Below are positions 9,564 to 17,585 of a stretch of DNA of 64,000 nucleotides, piece by piece. The first letter of the stretch is position 1, and each line of letters starts with the position of its first letter. Made by a program: the position numbers and the translations under genes. The DNA is from Psychrobacter immobilis (lineage in GTDB: Bacteria > Pseudomonadota > Gammaproteobacteria > Pseudomonadales > Moraxellaceae): contig NZ_CAJGZJ010000014.1 in NCBI RefSeq assembly GCF_904846225.1, positions 16,569 through 80,568 on the forward strand. The letters are read 5' to 3'. The notes beneath the pieces are model-generated. The model did not search any database and was not told the DNA's origin. It saw nothing but the letters and a program-made list of their open reading frames with translations.

Positions 9564-10445
9564 TTAGTCGATTGGTTTTAAATGCAAGTCTACCGCACGT
9601 TTGACAGCTGGACGTTCAGCAATTTGTATCGCCCAACGTTTTACATTTTTGTAGTCGTCTACTTGCAAGAATTCTGCTGCATCGTATAGTTTGCCAAGTA
9701 CCAATTGCCCATACCACGCCCAAATAATCATATCAGCAATATTGTAATCTTCTTCATTATTGCCGCACATGTATTCATTGTCTTTTAGATGAATATCGAG
9801 CACATCAAGCTGACGTTTGGTCTCCATCGTATAGCGGTTGATCGGATATTCTAGCGGTTCAGGGGCGTAAGCATAAAAATGTCCAAAGCCGCCGCCTAAG
9901 AAAGGCGCACTTCCCATCTGCCACATAATCCAAGACAGACAATCAGCCCGCGCTTTCCCTGCTGATAGTGGTATAAATTTGCCAAACTTTTCTGCTAAGT
10001 ACATCAAAATAGCGCCTGACTCAAAAATAGCAATGGGCTCATCGGTCTCGCTATTTTTAGCGTCAGCGTTTGACGCACTATTAGAGTGATCAACCAAGGC
10101 TGGAATTTTTGAGTTGGGATTTATTGCCACAAATCCTGAACCAAACTGGTCGCCTTTAGAGATGTCAATTTTATAAGCATCGTACTCAGCGCCTTTAACA
10201 CCAAGCTCAGCCAATTCCTCTAACAGTATATTTGCCTTGACACCATTTGGCGTATTCAAAGAATACAGCTGTAAAGGCGCGTCACCGACTGGTAGCTCTT
10301 TCTCATAACGTGCGCCAGCGGTTGGGCGATTGATGCCTGAGAACTTACCACCGTTGTCTTTATCTTGTACCCAAACCTTTGGTGGTACATAGGCGCTGTT
10401 TTGTTCATTATTATCGTTGCTAGATTTATTATTATCTTGACTCAT
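9564..10445 (-). CDS. yghU: YghU-type glutathione-dependent disulfide-bond oxidoreductase
   Basis: This 293-residue glutathione S-transferase superfamily protein begins with an Asn/Ser-rich extension of about 20 residues. The YghU-type N-terminal segment VPPKVWVQDKDNGGKF and GINRPTAGAR follow, then a thioredoxin-like domain (LYSLNTPNGVKANILLEEL, NPNSKIPALVD, FESGAILMYLAEK) and an all-helical C-terminal domain. YghU proteins bind two glutathione molecules and reduce small disulfides such as 2-hydroxyethyl disulfide, and they usually lack a catalytic cysteine in the GSH site, as here (Thr-Pro-Asn). The substrate in the cell is unknown. The start ATG at 10445 is preceded by GAGG. The neighbouring MFS gene is divergent. 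Confidence 0.9.
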   Translation of the reverse strand: MSQDNNKSSNDNNEQNSAYVPPKVWVQDKDNGGKFSGINRPTAGARYEKELPVGDAPLQLYSLNTPNGVKANILLEELAELGVKGAEYDAYKIDISKGDQFGSGFVAINPNSKIPALVDHSNSASNADAKNSETDEPIAIFESGAILMYLAEKFGKFIPLSAGKARADCLSWIMWQMGSAPFLGGGFGHFYAYAPEPLEYPINRYTMETKRQLDVLDIHLKDNEYMCGNNEEDYNIADMIIWAWYGQLVLGKLYDAAEFLQVDDYKNVKRWAIQIAERPAVKRAVDLHLKPID

Positions 10446-10755
10446 AACATAACCTCAATTTATTTTTTTTGATTCACATTTATAATGTTAGTGATAACGC
10501 TACTAACACCACTTATATTCTTTGAATGAAATCGTTGCTGAGGGTTTACTATAACGAGAACTGACCCCTATGTTAAAGCCCTCTCTTGTAATCAATGTTA
10601 TCACACAGCGTTTCGTTGTTTGATGGCGTTGGCTTTGAAGGATCAAACACACCCTATTATGATTCATTCTTTTTTATACGACTGAGCTCCTATTGCGGCT
10701 CAGTCGTATACGCTATTTTTGCTTATTTTATGATGAAATATCTAATGAGATTTAC
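10446..10755. other. Divergent intergenic region between yghU and the MFS exporter gene
   Basis: This 310-bp region must hold promoters for both flanking genes. A short inverted repeat is visible (TATACGACTGAG near 10675 and CTCAGTCGTATA near 10699, flanking CTCCTATTGCGG). It could be an operator or a hairpin. No gene is seen. Confidence 0.45.
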
Positions 10756-12132
10756 ATGGTAACGCTAACCCCAACACAAGATAAATATCTACCCTACGTG
10801 CTAGCGGTGGCGCTATTTATGCAAATCTTAGACGCCACTATTTTGAACACAGCACTGCCACAAATGGCACAAGCGCTCGGTGAGTCGCCACTTAAAATGC
10901 AGTGGGCGGTCATCAGCTATGCGTTAACCTTGGCCATTTTTATTCCAATTAGCGGGTTTTTAGCAGACAAATATGGCACACGTCGTGTGTTCTTATCGGC
11001 GATTGTGATTTTTTGCATTGGCTCATTACTCTGCGCTATTTCTCCCAATTTAGACTTCTTAATTGGCTCACGTATCGTACAGGGTATGGGCGGCGCGATG
11101 ATGACGCCTGTTGCCCGTTTGATCTTGGTCAAATCTTACCCACGCAATAAGCTCTTGACGGTGATGAATTTTGCCGTTATTCCGGCATTGATTGCGCCTT
11201 TAGTGGGTCCGTTATTGGGTGGTTATTTAGTAGAGTATGCCAGCTGGCACTGGATATTTTTGATTAATATTCCAATGGGAATAGCTGGGTTTATACTGGG
11301 TAAAAAACTTGTGCCTGCATTATTTGAGGATACCAAACGTCTAGATTGGATAGGATTTGGCTTATTTGGCAGCGCCGCTTTTGGATTTACTTTAGCCGTT
11401 GAGTTTGGTTCAAAAACAGGGAATGAGTTATATGGTTTATTGCTTGCTCTCATTGCCACAGTGCTAGTCGGTGCTTATATTTGGCATGCCAAGCAACGGA
11501 AAGCCGCGTTATTTCCTTTAAGCTTATTTGGCGTACGCACCTTTCGAATCGGCATTGTCGGTAACCTATCGACGAGATTTGGCATTAGTGCCGTACCTTT
11601 TTTATTACCGCTATTGCTACAAGTGGTTTTTGAGTACTCACCTTCGCAGGCGGGTTGGTTGCTCACGCCCATTGCTGTTGGTGCGTTAGGAATGAAGCCA
11701 TTTGTTAGTAAGATCATTCAGCGTTACAGCTACCGTAAAGTGTTGGTTTATAATACTTCATTATTGGGTATCTCTATTATTGTATTGGCGCAGTTCAATA
11801 ATCCTTCGCAATGGCTATGGTTTGTGCCTGTATTAGTCCTCATGGGTGCCTGTAACTCGATGCAGTTTAGCGCGATGAATACCATTACAATCGGCGATCT
11901 ACAAGGCACACAGACCAGCAGTGGCAATAGTTTGATGGCAGTCAACCAGCAGCTCGCTATTAGCTTCGGTATTGCTTTTGGCGCCGCCCTACTAAATCTA
12001 TTACGTGACCGTCTACAAGTAGATACTCTGACGGCATTTCATTTTACCTACTGGACACTTGGCATTCTTACCATACTATCGGGTCTACATTTCTTGCGTT
12101 TGAAACCTGAAGATGGACGTGGGCTTTATTGA
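10756..12132 (+). CDS. MFS drug exporter, DHA2 family (MdtD-like)
   Basis: The 458-residue protein has about 14 membrane helices and the hallmarks of the DHA2 drug:H+ antiporter family. These are the N-terminal LDATILNTALPQMAQALGES (motif D1 region), the loop 2-3 signature GFLADKYGTRRVF, and the helix 5 antiporter motif region (PALIAPLVGPLLGGYL). It is most like MdtD/YegB. The frame opens earlier at a TTG (10693), but the ATG at 10756 gives the normal DHA2 N-terminus and was chosen. It is transcribed alone and ends at a strong terminator shared with the bacterioferritin gene. The likely role is proton-driven efflux of small amphipathic compounds; the substrate cannot be told. Confidence 0.9.
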   Translation: MVTLTPTQDKYLPYVLAVALFMQILDATILNTALPQMAQALGESPLKMQWAVISYALTLAIFIPISGFLADKYGTRRVFLSAIVIFCIGSLLCAISPNLDFLIGSRIVQGMGGAMMTPVARLILVKSYPRNKLLTVMNFAVIPALIAPLVGPLLGGYLVEYASWHWIFLINIPMGIAGFILGKKLVPALFEDTKRLDWIGFGLFGSAAFGFTLAVEFGSKTGNELYGLLLALIATVLVGAYIWHAKQRKAALFPLSLFGVRTFRIGIVGNLSTRFGISAVPFLLPLLLQVVFEYSPSQAGWLLTPIAVGALGMKPFVSKIIQRYSYRKVLVYNTSLLGISIIVLAQFNNPSQWLWFVPVLVLMGACNSMQFSAMNTITIGDLQGTQTSSGNSLMAVNQQLAISFGIAFGAALLNLLRDRLQVDTLTAFHFTYWTLGILTILSGLHFLRLKPEDGRGLY

Positions 12133-12181
12133 TTATTGATGACTTAAAAATTTCAAATTCACAAAATCTGGGTGTAAAAAA

Positions 12182-12230
12182 GCCAGCGGTTCATTTATTT
12201 ATCTAATATCTAAATAAATGAACCGCTGGC
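12182..12230. terminator. Long perfect hairpin between the MFS and bacterioferritin genes
   Basis: A perfect 20-bp inverted repeat (12182-12201 and 12211-12230; outer half GCCAGCGGTTC / GAACCGCTGGC) has a nine-base loop. It sits between convergent genes and is preceded by A5 on the left, so it most likely terminates both. The stem is unusually long. Confidence 0.8.
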
Positions 12231-12270
12231 AAGTTTAAATCACATTACTGACAATCACATCATTAAGCGA

Positions 12271-12753
12271 TTAAGGTGCGTCATCATCATTGATTTGTGA
12301 TTGGATGTATCGCTCTACGCCTATGCTTTCAATCAAGTCTTCTTGTGTTTCTAGCCAATCTTGATATTCTTCATTGCCATCTTTTAAGGTGACCAATAAA
12401 TGACGAGAAACATAGTCAGATTGTGTCTCACATAATGTAATAGCATCGGTGATAATAGCGAATTTTTGCTTTTCTAAGCGTAGATTACAGTCAATAATCT
12501 CTGGTACATCTTCGCCTACCATCACTTTGCCCAGTTCTTGCAAGTTTGGCAATCCGCCTAACAATAGAACACGAGCAATCAGCTCATCTGACCACTTCAT
12601 TTCAGCGATAGATTGTTTGTACAACGAATCATTAAGTGATTCTAATCCCCAATGACGGGCGATACGTGCATGCAAAAAATACTGATTGATCGCAATTAAC
12701 GACTGTCCCAGTACCTTATTTAGCGCGCGAATGACTTCTTTATCCCCTTTCAT
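12271..12753 (-). CDS. bfr: Bacterioferritin, haem-ligand subunit with degraded ferroxidase site
   Basis: This 160-residue four-helix ferritin-like subunit belongs to the bacterioferritin family, which stores iron in a 24-mer cytoplasmic shell. In E. coli Bfr numbering it keeps Met52 (haem axial ligand, in AEMKWSDELI), Glu51 and Glu94. The other diiron-site ligands are replaced: Glu18 by Ser, His54 by Trp, Glu127 by Asn and His130 by Tyr. It is therefore expected to bind haem but not to oxidise iron. The neighbouring bfr at 12819 shows the opposite pattern and lies 65 bp upstream on the same strand, so the two are probably cotranscribed and co-assembled. The ATG at 12753 is preceded by GGAGAGAG. 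Confidence 0.93.
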   Translation of the reverse strand: MKGDKEVIRALNKVLGQSLIAINQYFLHARIARHWGLESLNDSLYKQSIAEMKWSDELIARVLLLGGLPNLQELGKVMVGEDVPEIIDCNLRLEKQKFAIITDAITLCETQSDYVSRHLLVTLKDGNEEYQDWLETQEDLIESIGVERYIQSQINDDDAP

Positions 12754-12818
12754 TATCTCTCTCCTTACGTATTTATTATTTAAGCGACATCGTATTACTA
12801 TTCATATCTATCGTGATA

Positions 12819-13307
12819 TTAAATAAGGTTAGGAGTGACTTCAGCCATTTGGCTTTGTAGATAATTGGGCAGACCAATCATAGTGATAAGGCGCAACTGT
12901 TGCTCAAGCCAATGAGCATGATCTTCTTCGGTGTCTTTTAGCTGTACAACTAACATCTCACGAGTGACATAGTCATGCTCTGCTTCACAAAGAGCGATAC
13001 CGTCTTTTAAATGCTGCTGTACTTGATACTCTAAATCAAGATCCAGTTGCAACATTTCAGGGACAGTAGTTCCGATATGAATGGCATCGACGGTCATTTT
13101 AGGCGTGCCGCTCAGCATCAAAATACGGCGAATGATCGCTTGGGCGTGCAAGGTTTCATCTTGCATCTCATGATTAATGCGGTCATATAATTTGCCATAA
13201 TGCCACTCAGCATACATTTCTGAATGTATAAAGTACTGATCACGAGCAGCAAGCTCACCACCTAATAAAAAGTTCAAATAATCGATGACTTTTTGGCTAC
13301 CTATCAT
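12819..13307 (-). CDS. bfr: Bacterioferritin, ferroxidase subunit lacking the haem methionine
   Basis: This 162-residue bacterioferritin subunit keeps the full ferroxidase set in E. coli numbering: Glu18, Glu51, His54, Glu94 (one residue shifted), and Glu127/His130 in DTEEDHAHW. The haem ligand Met52 is Thr (DETLH). It should oxidise and mineralise iron, while haem for electron release would come from the partner subunit encoded directly downstream. The known parallel is two-gene bacterioferritins that form mixed shells, described in several proteobacteria. The ATG at 13307 has a strong ribosome binding site, AGGGGAG, eight bases upstream. Confidence 0.94.
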   Translation of the reverse strand: MIGSQKVIDYLNFLLGGELAARDQYFIHSEMYAEWHYGKLYDRINHEMQDETLHAQAIIRRILMLSGTPKMTVDAIHIGTTVPEMLQLDLDLEYQVQQHLKDGIALCEAEHDYVTREMLVVQLKDTEEDHAHWLEQQLRLITMIGLPNYLQSQMAEVTPNLI

Positions 13308-13733
13308 AACTTATGCTCCCCTATTTAGATTTTACAGATTGCTATACTTTCATCATTAACCATATTATGGTCATAATGTCAGTAAACTGACGATTAAAAA
13401 TCAGAATCGATAAAATGTCTTACTACATTAGACAAAGATAGTAGCATATAGGCACTTGTATGGCTTGTAATGTTAAGAACTAAGAATAAGATGCTAGTTG
13501 AGAATCATAATTAGCTAGCATCATTATCGCCTAACGCTATGGATTACAATACTCAATATAAGAAGATAAGGCAAAGTAATTTTGTTAGAGTCTATCAGAG
13601 ACTGTTATCTAAGCAGCGCGACTTATCCTTTAAGCATAATAAGCGAAGGATAAGGGCAAAATATGGAAGGTGTAGTACTGAATGGAGAGGCGTTTAAGTG
13701 GTCAGAAGTAGAAAATCTATAAGCCGATAATAA
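13308..13733. other. Gap between the bfr pair and bfd
   Basis: This 426-bp gap holds the bfr promoter region. Two overlapping short palindromes are seen upstream of bfr, ACCATATTATGGT (13359-13371) and ATTATGGTCATAAT (13365-13378), which could be operator sites. Downstream of bfd there is an inverted repeat CTTATCCTT / AAGGATAAG (13622-13630 and 13646-13654) without a U tract. No gene is seen. Confidence 0.5.
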
Positions 13734-13925
13734 TCAAACAGCATACGCTAAATCATCTAATTTGGCATGGTGTTCGTCTAGGTAATCATTGACCATAGGC
13801 TCACAGCAGCCGCAGCAAGTCGCAACATCGAGGGTAGCTTTTAGACCATCAAGCGTATCAATACCTGAAGCAATCGCGGCTTTGATTTGCTTTTCTTTTA
13901 CGTCGTTACAGATACATACGTACAT
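13734..13925 (-). CDS. bfd: Bacterioferritin-associated ferredoxin
   Basis: This small [2Fe-2S] protein delivers electrons to the haem of bacterioferritin so that stored iron can be released. The ATG at 13925 was chosen because GAGGAG lies seven bases upstream and the protein then begins with the family's MYVCIC; the frame extends ten codons further. Cluster ligands are Cys4, Cys6, Cys38 and Cys41 of a 63-residue protein. The second pair sits in TCCGCCEP and carries two extra cysteines (37 and 40) that are not usual in E. coli Bfd. The gene is on the same strand as the bfr pair but 426 bp upstream, with its own promoter and candidate Fur site. Confidence 0.93.
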   Translation of the reverse strand: MYVCICNDVKEKQIKAAIASGIDTLDGLKATLDVATCCGCCEPMVNDYLDEHHAKLDDLAYAV

Positions 13926-14295
13926 AGACTGGCTCCTCTGAATATCACTATTCAATAACTGCTTTTTACTGCTTGTGAATGTAAAGCGGCGATAATGAGA
14001 GTCATTGGTTTGTTATCTTCCTTAGCTAACCACTCAATATCGTGCTTATTGCTGTACGTATAATAACGATAATTATTATCATTTGCAATAGTATTTGACT
14101 ATTATTTATTCATAAAATATCGTTACATTACAGACAGATAATTAATGTAAGTGAATGTGGATATATATGTGACTGAATGGTATGAAAGGTATTAAATTGG
14201 CGACGAACTGTAATTTAGCTCATTTTTTAATCGATTTTGTAGATAACTGCTGTTATATTGACTGCTTATTAATAAAGCTTCATTGGAATTACTCT
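13926..14295. other. Divergent regulatory region between bfd and the arsR-type gene
   Basis: These 370 bp contain the candidate Fur-controlled promoter of bfd (14060-14088) and the promoter of the ArsR-family gene. The arsR frame is open back to 14182, but no good ribosome binding site supports such an early start. Confidence 0.55.
14060..14088 (-). promoter_or_regulatory. Candidate Fur-regulated promoter of bfd
   Basis: On the minus strand a -35 TTGCAA (14083-14088) and a -10 TATTAT (14060-14065) are separated by exactly 17 bp. A Fur-box-like sequence (14068-14086) fills the spacer and the -35. It agrees with the 19-bp GATAATGATAATCATTATC consensus at 15 of 19 positions by hand count. Iron-loaded Fur binding would block this promoter, which fits the known iron-starvation induction of bfd in other bacteria. 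The transcription start would be near 14053. Confidence 0.5.
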
Positions 14296-14619
14296 ATGTC
14301 TGATAATAATTTTGCGATACGACCCATTGAGTTATTTAAAGTATTATCTGATCCTACCCGTTTAAAAATATTTCAAATTCTTTTCAAAAAAGAAGCACGC
14401 TGTGTCGGTGAGCTGGTAGAAATACTGGATCAGCCACAACCAACGATATCGCGTCATTTGAATCATTTAAAGAAACTGGGTATTTTAAGCTGTGTCCGTG
14501 ATGGCACATGGATGTGGTATGAAGTAGCAGGTGATTTACCAGAATGGTGTAAAGATATTTTAGATATCACCTATCAGCAAATATCAACCAAAGAGATTGA
14601 TATGCCAAAATCTGCTTAA
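14296..14619 (+). CDS. ArsR-family winged-helix transcriptional regulator
   Basis: This 107-residue protein has the ArsR/SmtB helix-turn-helix pattern: FKVLSDPTRLKIFQILF, the recognition helix region QPQPTISRHLNHLKKLGIL and the wing RDGTWMWYEV. The upstream-extended frame (to 14182) was rejected in favour of the ATG at 14296, which gives the usual N-terminus (MSDNNFAIRPIELFKVL). Only one cysteine (RCVGEL) is near helix 3 where arsenic- or metal-sensing members have a Cys pair, so the inducer cannot be assigned. No ars or metal-efflux gene is adjacent. It faces bfd on one side and converges on cysA on the other. Confidence 0.88.
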   Translation: MSDNNFAIRPIELFKVLSDPTRLKIFQILFKKEARCVGELVEILDQPQPTISRHLNHLKKLGILSCVRDGTWMWYEVAGDLPEWCKDILDITYQQISTKEIDMPKSA

Positions 14620-14672
14620 CTTCTAATATTGATATCCTCCATTGATATCGAATCAGACATAGCTTGATGCAT

Positions 14673-14705
14673 AAAAAAGACCTATCATTATATAGGTCTT
14701 TTTTA
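14673..14705. terminator. Bidirectional terminator between arsR-type gene and cysA
   Basis: The arms GACCTAT (14679-14685) and ATAGGTC (14692-14698) are flanked by A6 and T6, giving a hairpin with a U tract in both directions between convergent genes. Confidence 0.88.
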
Positions 14706-14738
14706 TTGTCGTAAGTAGGATTATAACGAGAAACATGG

Positions 14739-15461
14739 TTATACCAAGTCTAAGAAATCACTGATAAAGGCATTGGCTGGTTGGTGTATCAGCTCCTCTG
14801 ATGTCCCTACCTGCTCTACTCGTCCTTGGTTCATTACGACAATCTCATCAGACACTGCACGTGCTTCTTCTTGATCATGCGTCACCATAATGCTGGTAAT
14901 ACCCAATTCATGATGAATGTTCTTTAGCCAAGTGCGCAGCTCTTTACGCACTTTGGCATCTAACGCGCCAAAAGGCTCATCAAGTAGCAACAATTTTGGC
15001 TTGACGGCAAGTGCTCGTGCCAGCGCAATCCGCTGACGCTGCCCGCCTGACAATTGGTGCGGATAAGCATTGGCGACTTGTGGCAATTGGACGAGGTCTA
15101 ATAGCTCTGCCACGCGCTTATTAATATCGGCCTTGCTGGGTCGCTCGTTTTTTGGCAAAAGCGTCAGCCCAAATGCGACATTATCCGCGATGTTTTTATG
15201 CCGAAACAGCGCATAATGCTGGAACATAAAACCAATATGGCGTTTTTGCACAGGCGTATCAGTCACATCCAGATCATCAAACAATATTTGTCCAGCGTCG
15301 GCATATTCTAAACCTGCAATAATACGTAGCAAAGTGGTTTTGCCACAGCCCGACGGCCCCAAAAGCGTGGTCAATTTACCAGTTGGTACGGTGATATTGA
15401 TATTGTCTAACGCAGTAAAATCACCAAATTTTTTATTAACGTTGCGAATCTCGATGCTCAT
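14739..15461 (-). CDS. cysA: Sulfate/thiosulfate ABC transporter ATP-binding protein
   Basis: This ATPase energises sulfate uptake together with CysT and CysW at the inner membrane. It has Walker A GPSGCGKT (35-42), the Q-loop FMFQHYALF, the signature [15 protein letters not shown], Walker [13 protein letters not shown] and the H-loop VTHDQEEA. It is only 240 residues long, against about 330-365 for most CysA proteins, and stops soon after the nucleotide-binding domain, so it has no C-terminal TOBE-like regulatory domain. It is the last gene of the cysP-cysT-cysW-cysA transcript, 112 bp after cysW, with a terminator downstream. Confidence 0.93.
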   Translation of the reverse strand: MSIEIRNVNKKFGDFTALDNINITVPTGKLTTLLGPSGCGKTTLLRIIAGLEYADAGQILFDDLDVTDTPVQKRHIGFMFQHYALFRHKNIADNVAFGLTLLPKNERPSKADINKRVAELLDLVQLPQVANAYPHQLSGGQRQRIALARALAVKPKLLLLDEPFGALDAKVRKELRTWLKNIHHELGITSIMVTHDQEEARAVSDEIVVMNQGRVEQVGTSEELIHQPANAFISDFLDLV

Positions 15462-15573
15462 AGTGATATCTCTTATTGTCTCTTTTGGCGTATCGTGGCA
15501 GCTTGCTTTAACGACGACTAATTGCTTAATTATTAAATGAGTAATGGCTTAAGCCCTACTACTGACTCAAATA

Positions 15574-16506
15574 CTACGGCTCATCTTGACTGGTAGGAGA
15601 CGTTGCATTGGCACTCACTGGCAGCTCAGGCGCACTTGCCAACCGCTCGGACTTAGCAAACTTACGCTCTTGTAGCTTTGTCATGACCTGCTGAATCAGT
15701 AAGGTTACTAGTGCTAGCGCAGCAAGTAAGCTCGATAAGGCAAAAGCGGCGGTAAAGTTATAATCGTTATAAGCAATCTCAACCAATAACGGCATGGTGT
15801 TGGTCTCACCGCGAATGTGACCTGATACCACGCTCACCGCACCAAACTCGCCCATCGCCCGTGCATTGGTCAAAATCAAACCATAAAGCAGCGCCCATTT
15901 AATGTTTGGTAAAGTCACATGCCAAAAAGTCTGCCAACCTGAAGCGCCCAAGGTCAGAGCCGCTTGTTCCTCACTGTCGCCTTGGGTCTGCATGAGTGGA
16001 ATCAGCTCACGTGCCACGAATGGGAAAGTGACAAATAGCGTCGCCAAAACAATACCCGGTACCGCATAAATAACTTGGAAGCCCATGCTTTCAAGCCAGC
16101 CGCCAATAGTGGAATTGAGTCCAAATAACAAGACAAACATCAAGCCTGCAACAACAGGTGACACGGAAAATGGCAAATCGAGCAAGGTGGTGACCAGCTG
16201 CTTACCTTTGAACTGATAACGCGTGACCAACCATGCAATGGCAATGCCCATAATCATGTTAATTGGCAAGACGATAGCAGCCGTAATCAATGTAAGCTTG
16301 ATGGCTTCTAATGCCTCTGGATCGACAAGCGAGGCAACATAAAGCTGCCAGCCGCCTTTGAAGGCCTCGTAAAATACGGCAAGCAATGGCACGACCAACA
16401 TGATAACCATAAACAATACAGCGATGACGATAAAGGTACGGCGTATCCATGGCGTATCTTTGGTTGCTGGGTTGCTTTGGTAGTCATAACTATTGGATAT
16501 TTGCAT
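15574..16506 (-). CDS. cysW: Sulfate ABC transporter permease CysW
   Basis: This 310-residue inner-membrane permease has about six helices after a short cytoplasmic N-terminus. The coupling loop that contacts CysA is visible as the EAA-type motif EEQAALTLGASGWQTFWHVT. The conserved sulfate-permease stretch ARAMGEFGAVSVVSGHIRG lies in the following loop. The C-terminus ends in a hydrophilic Ser/Pro/Ala-rich tail. It pairs with CysT, whose stop codon lies one base before this start, so the two are translationally linked. Confidence 0.94.
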   Translation of the reverse strand: MQISNSYDYQSNPATKDTPWIRRTFIVIAVLFMVIMLVVPLLAVFYEAFKGGWQLYVASLVDPEALEAIKLTLITAAIVLPINMIMGIAIAWLVTRYQFKGKQLVTTLLDLPFSVSPVVAGLMFVLLFGLNSTIGGWLESMGFQVIYAVPGIVLATLFVTFPFVARELIPLMQTQGDSEEQAALTLGASGWQTFWHVTLPNIKWALLYGLILTNARAMGEFGAVSVVSGHIRGETNTMPLLVEIAYNDYNFTAAFALSSLLAALALVTLLIQQVMTKLQERKFAKSERLASAPELPVSANATSPTSQDEP

Positions 16507-16507
16507 G

Positions 16508-17392
16508 TTAGCGAGCTCCTACGCGGCGCGACAGCTTCCACTGTACAATGTTGATCGTCAATAAAATGACAAATGAGATCAGAAGCATAAATAACGCGAC
16601 AGCAGAGGCACCTTGAACATCAAATTGCTCCAGCTTACTGATAATAATGAGCGGTAAAATCTCAGACTGCATCGGAATATTACCCGCGATAAAAATTACC
16701 GAGCCATACTCGCCAGTCGCACGCGCAAACATCATGCCTGCACCCATCAATAACGCGGGTAGCAGCTCTGGCAAAATAATCTTACGAAACGTGGTTAAGC
16801 GATTGGCGCCCAATACCGCTGACGCTTCTTCAAACTCAACCGATAACTCTGCTAATACAGGCTGAACGGCGCGGACAATAAAAGGGAAACTCACTACCAC
16901 TAAGGCGAGCCAAATCCCTATAGGCGTAAAAGCGACCTGAATATCAAACTTTGCGAACCATTGCCCAATTAAACCGTTAGGGGCATAGAGAGTGGCAAGC
17001 GAGATACCTGTGACGGCGGTTGGCAAAGCAAATGGTAGATCAACTAAGGCATTGATCAATGACTTACCCCAAAACTCATAACGCACGAGTACCCATGCAA
17101 CCAGCGTACCAAACACCATATTGGTGAGCATGGCTAAAAATGACATCCACAAGCTCAACTTGATAGCAGCGGTGACTTGCGGCTGTGTAATGGTCTCCCA
17201 AAAGCCAGTCCAGCCCATTTGTGTTGTGGTATAGGCCATCATGGCAAACGGCAGTACCACCAATAAAGATAAGCTAAAGACAGTAATACCCATGCTCAGG
17301 CCAAACCCAGGCATCACATTGCGTTGACGCAAGCGTTTCAGCCACCCTTTTTTAGCAAGGGGTTTGCTGGCAGAAGAAGATGTTGCACTCAT
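16508..17392 (-). CDS. cysT: Sulfate ABC transporter permease CysT (CysU)
   Basis: The 294-residue permease partner of CysW has about six membrane helices. It has the EAA-type coupling loop EFEEASAVLGANRLTTFRKI and the family stretch ARATGEYGSVIFIAGNIP. It follows the sulfate-binding lipoprotein gene by 193 bp, a gap that contains a strong hairpin (17487-17521). The start ATG at 17392 is preceded by AGGACATCACT. Together CysT and CysW form the membrane channel for sulfate and thiosulfate. Confidence 0.94.
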   Translation of the reverse strand: MSATSSSASKPLAKKGWLKRLRQRNVMPGFGLSMGITVFSLSLLVVLPFAMMAYTTTQMGWTGFWETITQPQVTAAIKLSLWMSFLAMLTNMVFGTLVAWVLVRYEFWGKSLINALVDLPFALPTAVTGISLATLYAPNGLIGQWFAKFDIQVAFTPIGIWLALVVVSFPFIVRAVQPVLAELSVEFEEASAVLGANRLTTFRKIILPELLPALLMGAGMMFARATGEYGSVIFIAGNIPMQSEILPLIIISKLEQFDVQGASAVALFMLLISFVILLTINIVQWKLSRRVGAR

Positions 17393-17486
17393 AGTGATGT
17401 CCTATTGCCGAACTGATGGTACTTATCGTAAGACCATGTTGTATCAAGTTTATGATTGGTTCGTCTATTTCATAAAGAGCCATGTT

Positions 17487-17521
17487 ATAAAGGACATAGC
17501 GCAGAACGCCATGTCCTTTAT
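17487..17521 (-). promoter_or_regulatory. Intercistronic hairpin between the sulfate-binding protein gene and cysT
   Basis: A perfect 11-bp inverted repeat (ATAAAGGACAT / ATGTCCTTTAT, 17487-17497 and 17511-17521) with a 13-base loop lies between two genes of one apparent transcript. There is no clean U tract. It could be a partial terminator or an mRNA stabiliser that keeps the binding-protein message in excess over the permeases, as known for other ABC operons. Confidence 0.5.
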
Positions 17522-17585
17522 GGGTGTTTTCATGACTTACTGCATGACGTTAACTGGTAGCGCAGTAGTTTTGCTTAGACCATGA

